Source: an uncultured Bradyrhizobium sp.
Lineage (GTDB): Bacteria; Pseudomonadota; Alphaproteobacteria; Rhizobiales; Xanthobacteraceae
DNA length: 64,000 nucleotides
Assembly (NCBI RefSeq): GCF_936943645.1
Contig: NZ_CAKZJO010000082.1
Span: 1 to 64,000, forward strand
Direction of reading: 5' to 3'
How positions within the stretch are numbered: position 1 is the first letter of the stretch; each line of letters starts with the position of its first letter. Below, one piece after another: positions 60,876-64,000 of the stretch. A model generated the notes under the pieces. The model was not told the origin of the DNA, did not search any database, and was given only the letters and a program-made list of their open reading frames with translations. The position numbers were made by a program, and so were the translations under genes.

Positions 60876-60893
60876 TGTTTCATGGTTCAAACA
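60876..60893. promoter_or_regulatory. Candidate operator in the divergent promoter region
   Basis: An 18-base imperfect palindrome, TGTTT-CATGGTTC-AAACA, lies in the 166-base gap between the leftward ABC operon and the rightward dehydrogenase gene. It differs from the MarR-type motif, so a different regulator, not encoded in the window, would bind it. Confidence 0.45.
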
Positions 60894-60984
60894 ATCAGGC
60901 AAGCCATGCGAACCGGCTGGTTTCGCCGCCTGAAGCGCAATGTATGGTAAGGCGGCATCGCGCTGCGGCAGAAGGAGGCAACCT

Positions 60985-61893
60985 ATGGCTGATACGAGCA
61001 AGGCAAACCCGCAGAGCGTCGAGAGGCTCGGCTATATCGGCCTCGGGCTGATGGGAACGCCGATGACCCGGCGCCTGCTCAAGGCTGGCCATCAGGTGAC
61101 GGTCTGGAACCGGTCGGAGGGCAAGGTCGGTCCGCTTGTCGAAGCCGGCGCCAAGCGTGCAGGCACGCCTCGCGACCTCCTGGCGAATTCGGATATCGCT
61201 TTCATGTGCGTGACGGATGCGTCGGCGGTCGAAGAAGTGATCTTCGGGCCGGAGGGTCTGGCAGCGACGGCTGGTGCAGGCAAGCTCGTCGTTGACTTCT
61301 CGTCAATTCATCCTGACGCGGCGCGCGACCTCGCCAAGCGACTGAAGAGCGCAAATGGCACCGGCTGGATCGATGCACCGGTATCCGGCGGGACGAAGGG
61401 CGCCGAGGAAGGCACGCTCGCGATCATGGCCGGCGGAGAAGCAGGCGATATCGAACGGGTCAGGCCCTACGTGCTGGCCATGGCGCGCAGGTTCACGCAT
61501 ATGGGTCCGACCGGTGCCGGTCAGACCACAAAACTCTGCAATCAGGTGATCGTCGGTTGCGCGATGGCCGTCCTTGCAGAAGCCACGCGCCTTGCCATCA
61601 ATTCGGGAATTGACGCCAATCGCTTGCCCGAAGCGCTCGCCGGCGGCTTCGCGGATTCCATTCCGCTTCAGCTGTTCGTGCCGCGGATGGTCCAAGGTGT
61701 TCACGCGCCTCCGCTGGGTCACATTGCCACGATGCTCAAGGACCTCGACACAGTTGCTGATGTCGCACAGGCGACGTCAACGCCGGTGCCGATGGCATCG
61801 CTTGCGGGACAACTCTTCAGGTTGGCCAAGGCCGCGCGCGGCGCGGAAGCGGACGCGCTGGAGATTTACAAACTATCGGCGGCAAAGACCTAA
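60985..61893 (+). CDS. Beta-hydroxyacid dehydrogenase (3-hydroxyisobutyrate / tartronate semialdehyde reductase family)
   Basis: A 302-residue enzyme. NAD(P) motif GYIGLGLMGTPMTRRLL; substrate loop IDAPVSGGTKGAEEGTLAIMAGG; catalytic lysine in GAGQTTKLCNQ. AAGGAGG precedes ATG 60985, which is preferred to the frame's first start 45 bases earlier. It is divergent from the ABC operon and shares its promoter region. It may oxidise or reduce a hydroxy acid or semialdehyde produced after ring opening. Confidence 0.9.
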   Translation: MADTSKANPQSVERLGYIGLGLMGTPMTRRLLKAGHQVTVWNRSEGKVGPLVEAGAKRAGTPRDLLANSDIAFMCVTDASAVEEVIFGPEGLAATAGAGKLVVDFSSIHPDAARDLAKRLKSANGTGWIDAPVSGGTKGAEEGTLAIMAGGEAGDIERVRPYVLAMARRFTHMGPTGAGQTTKLCNQVIVGCAMAVLAEATRLAINSGIDANRLPEALAGGFADSIPLQLFVPRMVQGVHAPPLGHIATMLKDLDTVADVAQATSTPVPMASLAGQLFRLAKAARGAEADALEIYKLSAAKT

Positions 61894-61924
61894 GCTACCG
61901 AGCGCGCCCCGGAGCACGCCAGGG

Positions 61925-62482
61925 TCACTTCTTGCGCTCGTCGTCTGCGAGAAATCGACCGAACGCGCCCCGCGCGAAGAGCAGCGGCTCCGTCGCGTTG
62001 TAGGTATAGGCCTCGACCGCGCCGAGAAAGATCACGTGGTCGCCGCCATAATAGCGATTGACGGACCGGCATTGAAAATTGGCAACGCTCTCGGCAAGCA
62101 CCGGCGCATTGCCGAGGCCCGGCGTCCAGTCCACGCCGGTGAATTTGTCGTCCGAGGACTTGGCGAATTTGGTCGCAAGGGCCTGCTGCGAGGCGCCGAG
62201 CACGTTGACCGTGAAATGGCTGGCGTTCTGGAAAATGGTCAGGCTCGAGGAATAGACAACCAGGCTCCATAGCACCAGCGGAGGATTCAGCGAGACGGAG
62301 GCGAACGAATTGCATGTCAGCCCATAGGGCTTGCCGTCAGGCGCCGCGGCCGTGATGATCGTCACACCCGTTGCATAGGTTCCGAGCGCGTTGCGAAAGT
62401 CGCGAGGATCGATCGGCGAGCTGTCGCTCGCGAATTCATTGGCTGGATCGGGACCGGCGGGCTGCTTCGGCAGATCATTCAT
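61925..62482 (-). CDS. Flavin reductase of a two-component monooxygenase
   Basis: A 185-residue protein of the HpaC/flavin reductase-like family: DFRNALGTYATGVTIITA, GLTCNSFASVSLNPPLVLWSL and FTVNVLGASQQALATKFA, all typical. It reduces FMN or FAD with NAD(P)H and passes it to the oxygenase encoded ten bases upstream. It converges on the hydroxyacid dehydrogenase. Confidence 0.9.
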   Translation of the reverse strand: MNDLPKQPAGPDPANEFASDSSPIDPRDFRNALGTYATGVTIITAAAPDGKPYGLTCNSFASVSLNPPLVLWSLVVYSSSLTIFQNASHFTVNVLGASQQALATKFAKSSDDKFTGVDWTPGLGNAPVLAESVANFQCRSVNRYYGGDHVIFLGAVEAYTYNATEPLLFARGAFGRFLADDERKK

Positions 62483-62491
62483 CAGCCGGCC

Positions 62492-63721
62492 TCACAGCGT
62501 GAGATTCTCGGAGGGCAGGCCCAGCGCCACCCGTCCATAGTTGGTCCCGGCCGCATCGAAATTGAATGCGAGATGCGAGTTGATGGCGTGTGCATCACGG
62601 AACTGCCGCTGCAATACGCCGGTCGTGAACAGGCCGCGCGCACCGCTTGCGGCAAACAGCATCGAGACCGCGTCCGTGCACAGGTTCACTGAAAAGGACC
62701 CGTCGCGCCGATATCTGGTCTTGGTCGCCATATCAGGAATGTGCCCGCGCCGCGCGTCTTCCATGGCATCGAGGCACGCCGACCGCATGATCAGGCGCGC
62801 GGCGTCGATCTTCGCCGAGGCCTCCGCGATCTTGATCTGAGTGCTTTGGAAGTCGCTCAGCTTGGCTCGATTGTAGGTCGAGATACGGTGACGTGCGACC
62901 TCCGTGTAATCGTCGAGGCACGCTTGCGCATTCCCCAGGGCGACGCCGGAAAGAACGTATGGAAACAACGAGAACACAGGCAGCGCATACAATGGATTCG
63001 GATTGATCTCGCTCCCCGGCGTCGGGCCACCTGCGAGCTCGCCGACAGCGACGGTCATGTGGTCGGCCACGAAGGCGTCCCTGACCTCCACGTCGCAAGA
63101 CCCCGTCCCGCGCAACCCCGCGACATTCCAGGTATCCAGCACCTTGTAGTCGCCCTTGGGCAGCAGAAAGATCCGATACTCGATGCCATCAGCCTCGTCT
63201 TCGGAATAGACCACGCTTGCCAGCATATTCCATTCGCAGGAGGCAACGCCGGACGAGAATGGCCAGCTGCCGCGCAGCTGGTATCCGCCCTCCACCCTCG
63301 TGGCGCGCCCGGCGGGAAAGATGAATGAGGAAGCGATCAGCGTGTCCGGATCACGGCCCCAGACCAGATCCTGCGCCTTCGGCTCGAACATGCCGAGCAT
63401 CCAGTGATGGCTCGCCAGATTGGCAAGATTCCAGGCCACCGACGCATCCGCTTGTCCGAGCAGCTCAGCGCAGTCGACGAGGGCGACATAATCAAGCTCG
63501 GCACCGCCAATCCGTGCCGGCTGGAGCATCCGGAACAGACCGCCGTCGTGGAGATCCTTCTCGGTTTCCGGCGGGAGATGCCGCATCTCCTCCGTTCGCG
63601 CCGCCCGCTCGCGAAGCCGGGGCACGAGGGCCTGAGCCTTCGCGATCATTTCCGCATAGGCGCGTTCGCTGGCATTTGATCCGGTGGGCTGACCCATGCT
63701 CGGCTTTCGACCCGGCGCCAT
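62492..63721 (-). CDS. Flavin-dependent monooxygenase with acyl-CoA dehydrogenase fold (HsaA/HpaH-like)
   Basis: About 409 residues of the group D oxygenase type: ARIGGAELDYVALVDCAELLGQ, ASVAWNLANLASHHWML, FSSGVASCEWNML and TWNVAGLRGTGSCDVEV, plus a helical C-terminal domain. It lacks the glutamate base of true dehydrogenases, as expected for an oxygenase using reduced flavin. ATG 63721 has GAGGG six bases upstream; GTG 63733 and ATG 63697 are alternatives. With its reductase it probably hydroxylates a phenolic or heteroaromatic ring before cleavage by the NicX-like enzyme. Substrate unknown. Confidence 0.87.
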   Translation of the reverse strand: MAPGRKPSMGQPTGSNASERAYAEMIAKAQALVPRLRERAARTEEMRHLPPETEKDLHDGGLFRMLQPARIGGAELDYVALVDCAELLGQADASVAWNLANLASHHWMLGMFEPKAQDLVWGRDPDTLIASSFIFPAGRATRVEGGYQLRGSWPFSSGVASCEWNMLASVVYSEDEADGIEYRIFLLPKGDYKVLDTWNVAGLRGTGSCDVEVRDAFVADHMTVAVGELAGGPTPGSEINPNPLYALPVFSLFPYVLSGVALGNAQACLDDYTEVARHRISTYNRAKLSDFQSTQIKIAEASAKIDAARLIMRSACLDAMEDARRGHIPDMATKTRYRRDGSFSVNLCTDAVSMLFAASGARGLFTTGVLQRQFRDAHAINSHLAFNFDAAGTNYGRVALGLPSENLTL

Positions 63722-63832
63722 TCTGTCCCTCACTTCGCGTATTTATGCGGCCGCCCTTTCGCCAAATCAAGCCAATGCAGCTGACACCGCTTCAAAGCGG
63801 GCGCGTCGGACGCCATGGGACCGACCGCGAAC

Positions 63833-64000
63833 CTAGCCCGTCAAGGGTTTGCCTGCGCCAAAGACTCCCTTCTGGGTAAATGCCGTGATCCGACGCTCGT
63901 CATAACCGAGCACGTTGCGCAAGACGTCCTCGGTATGCTCCCCCAGCAGCGGAGCAGCAACGGGATCGACCGCACCGGTCAGGCTCATGGTAATCGGCGG
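63833..64000 (-). CDS. Class III CoA-transferase (CaiB/BaiF family), C-terminal fragment at the window edge
   Basis: The last 55 codons of a gene that enters from the right edge. The C-terminus reads PLLGEHTEDVLRNVLGYDERRI, with the family's characteristic GEHTxEVL ending. Such enzymes move CoA between carboxylic acids. It is co-directional with the two-component monooxygenase, 111 bases away, and may belong to the same operon. Confidence 0.8.
   Translation of the reverse strand, partial: PPITMSLTGAVDPVAAPLLGEHTEDVLRNVLGYDERRITAFTQKGVFGAGKPLTG

Noticed and set aside
63787-63800. Short hairpin CCGCTTCAAAGCGG as terminator of the CoA-transferase gene
   Set aside because: The loop is only two bases and no T-run follows on either strand.
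1-64000. CRISPR array, tRNA or rRNA genes, insertion sequences, phage genes
   Set aside because: No regularly spaced short repeats, cloverleaf-like sequences, transposase or phage structural motifs were found on either strand; the holin-like gene is of the YqjE type and lies among stress genes.

Overview
The window reads as chromosomal DNA of a Bradyrhizobium-like alphaproteobacterium (Nitrobacteraceae). The support is uniformly high GC, many orphan solute-binding proteins, a polyhydroxyalkanoate synthase, FNR/FixK-type promoters, and intergenic palindromes of the kind common in Bradyrhizobium and Rhodopseudomonas. No rRNA, tRNA, CRISPR array, transposase or phage module was seen. All assignments come from reading motifs by eye; no database search was run.

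Layout. (1) 1-7.2 kb: organic-acid and glyoxylate metabolism: a TctB/TctC transporter, a serine-glyoxylate-type aminotransferase, a divergent GntR regulator, an FAD/Fe-S 2-hydroxyacid dehydrogenase and a GlcG-like protein. (2) 7.2-8.2 kb: about 1 kb of non-coding repeats. (3) 8.2-17.2 kb: an enoyl-CoA hydratase, a secreted caspase-like/TPR protein that has lost both catalytic residues, a molybdopterin oxidoreductase, and an operon for a tripartite-type binding protein, a two-subunit molybdenum hydroxylase and a ModA-like protein without signal peptide. (4) 17.2-22 kb: a TRAP transporter/SDR operon divergent from a cyclase-family hydrolase, with a perfect 27-base palindrome between them.

(5) 22-38.4 kb: an oxygen-response island. 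It holds a Crp-type and an FNR-type regulator with an N-terminal Cys cluster. Eight FNR/FixK boxes (TTGA-N6-TCAA) each lie about 41 bases upstream of a plausible start point. They precede a 41-aa membrane protein, a small cytochrome c, an Mla-like lipid transporter, a DUF883/holin pair, a universal stress protein with an acyl-CoA ligase/GNAT fusion, an alcohol dehydrogenase/kinase/CHAD operon, PHA synthase, and a CBS-BON protein.

(6) 38.4-54.5 kb: an aromatic-acid cluster built around a benzoate/2-aminobenzoate-type CoA ligase and a two-domain 2-aminobenzoyl-CoA monooxygenase/reductase-type enzyme, with beta-oxidation-like genes. A MarR regulator is encoded inside it, and six copies of one 16-base operator-like motif lie in its promoters. 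(7) 54.5-64 kb: a second catabolic cluster: a NicX-like metal dioxygenase, a complete tauABC-type ABC transporter, an IlvD/Edd dehydratase, a beta-hydroxyacid dehydrogenase, a two-component flavin monooxygenase and the end of a class III CoA-transferase. The gene set suggests uptake and oxidative ring opening of an unidentified, possibly N-heterocyclic, aromatic compound.
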